DNA from: Alphaproteobacteria bacterium UBA6038
GTDB taxonomy: Bacteria; Pseudomonadota; Alphaproteobacteria; Micropepsales; Micropepsaceae
DNA: 15,239 nt
Assembly: GCA_002429315.1 (NCBI GenBank)
Contig: DIZC01000058.1
Location: forward strand, 1-15,239
Direction of reading: 5' to 3'
Under the pieces are notes generated by a model. That model did not search any database and was not told the origin of the DNA. It saw only the letters and a list, made by a program, of their open reading frames with translations. The first letter of the stretch is position 1. The number at the start of each line of letters is the position of its first letter. This document shows positions 13,891 to 15,239 of the stretch, in pieces. A program made the translations under genes and the position numbers.

Positions 13891-14607
13891 GGGCCGCCAC
13901 TTCCCGTGGCCTCGATGAGGCGGTTTAGCGCGCGGCGCTCATTGGCGCCATACCCCTTGCGCACAGGCTTTTTGGCGCCGGCAAGTTTCACCGGATGTGT
14001 GTGCTTCGCGCTGGGATGGGCGATCGCGGGTTTCGCACGCGCAGGCGCGGGCGCGGCAGCGGCGGGTTTTTCCGCCGGAACGGCGACGGTGGTCGTCGTT
14101 TTATCCGTGCGGTTCTGCACGTATTTCGCCTGGTCGCCGGGGATGAGCGACAGCAGCACCTTGGCCGAGGTCTGGATCAGCGGCAGCGAACGCGCATTCT
14201 TGATCCAGCCCGTCTGCGCATGAACGGGAATGACCAGCGAGTAGGCGATGTAGAGAATCGCAATCAGCGCAAGCCCGCGGAGGATGCCGAACGCACCGCC
14301 CAGCGAGCGGTCGAGCGTGCCCACCTGCGAGCTGCGCACGTTCTGCGAAATGCGATGGCCGATGAAGGACAGCGGCAGCAGCACCAGCACGAACACTGCG
14401 CTGTAGGCGGCGATCTCCGCCACCAGCGGCGAGAAATGCGGCGCCATCAGCGGCACGACATAGCGGCCGAAATAGAGCGTGGCGAAGGCGGCGGCCGCCC
14501 AGGCGAACATGGACAGTGTTTCGCGCACGAAGCCCCGCGCGATGGCGAACCCCATCGAGGTGACGATCACCGCCACCACGAACAGGTCGACCCAGGTGAT
14601 GTGCAAA

Positions 14608-14615
<8 letters not shown>
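13887..14615 (-). CDS. cvpA: CvpA family inner membrane protein
   Basis: 242 residues from the ATG at 14615. CvpA proteins have four membrane helices; here they fall at about 8-25, 30-52, 65-85 and 105-130. The helix-flanking motifs WVDLFVVAVIV, ARGFVRE and GALFGILRG-like GGAFGILRGL are typical. In E. coli cvpA precedes purF and affects colicin V export and envelope homeostasis; the biochemical role is unresolved. The last 80 residues are an Ala/Pro/Lys/His-rich tail ending in a possible amphipathic helix (NERRALNRLIEATG), making the protein longer than E. coli CvpA (about 160). A GTG at 14633 is possible, but both starts have poor ribosome sites; the ATG gives an eight-base overlap with the radA stop. 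Confidence 0.9.

Positions 14616-15239
<624 letters not shown>

Overview
The window is GC-rich, densely coding bacterial chromosome, most likely from an alphaproteobacterium. Four things point there: an rpsF-rpsR-rplI cluster whose L9 carries a long acidic tail, a radA-cvpA-purF run followed by an SDR gene, a BamB of the alphaproteobacterial type, and a close match to the EcfG general-stress promoter consensus (GGAAC-N16-CGTT). I cannot fix the genus from sequence alone. No tRNA, rRNA, CRISPR array, insertion sequence or phage gene is visible.

Left part (1-1400, minus strand): a two-gene unit of unknown function. It encodes a two-helix membrane protein and, through an ATGA overlap, a small exported protein with eight cysteines. 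A promoter with a perfect 14-bp palindrome in its spacer precedes the pair, and an intrinsic terminator lies about 200 bp beyond it. Next on the plus strand is the S6-S18-L9 ribosomal operon (1657-2889), with its own promoter (1483-1511) and a leader containing two hairpins.

Middle part (2900-6800): plus-strand genes for an Asp/Asn beta-hydroxylase-like oxygenase, PanB (pantothenate/CoA synthesis) and a YgiD-type extradiol dioxygenase end at a bidirectional terminator. Facing them is a self-contained unit: an EcfG-type promoter, a tiny Gly/Gln-rich hydrophilin-like protein and the terminator. Further right, a DUF3606 gene and a stand-alone ClpP-like serine protease form a minus-strand pair. 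The protease gene contains 15 bases identical to the Tn5/Nextera mosaic end, spelled in codons uncommon here, which may be an assembly artefact.

Right part (6980-10607, plus strand): the conserved order YfgM-like TPR protein - BamB - Der, linking outer-membrane protein assembly with ribosome maturation. The Der start is preceded by short ATTCGC repeats and has no Shine-Dalgarno sequence. The last section (10637-15239) holds radA (5' end outside the window), cvpA and purF as an overlapping minus-strand operon, plus an SDR oxidoreductase. An exported alpha/beta hydrolase in the opposite orientation lies between purF and the SDR gene; it abuts the purF stop codon and leaves 26 bp to the SDR start.
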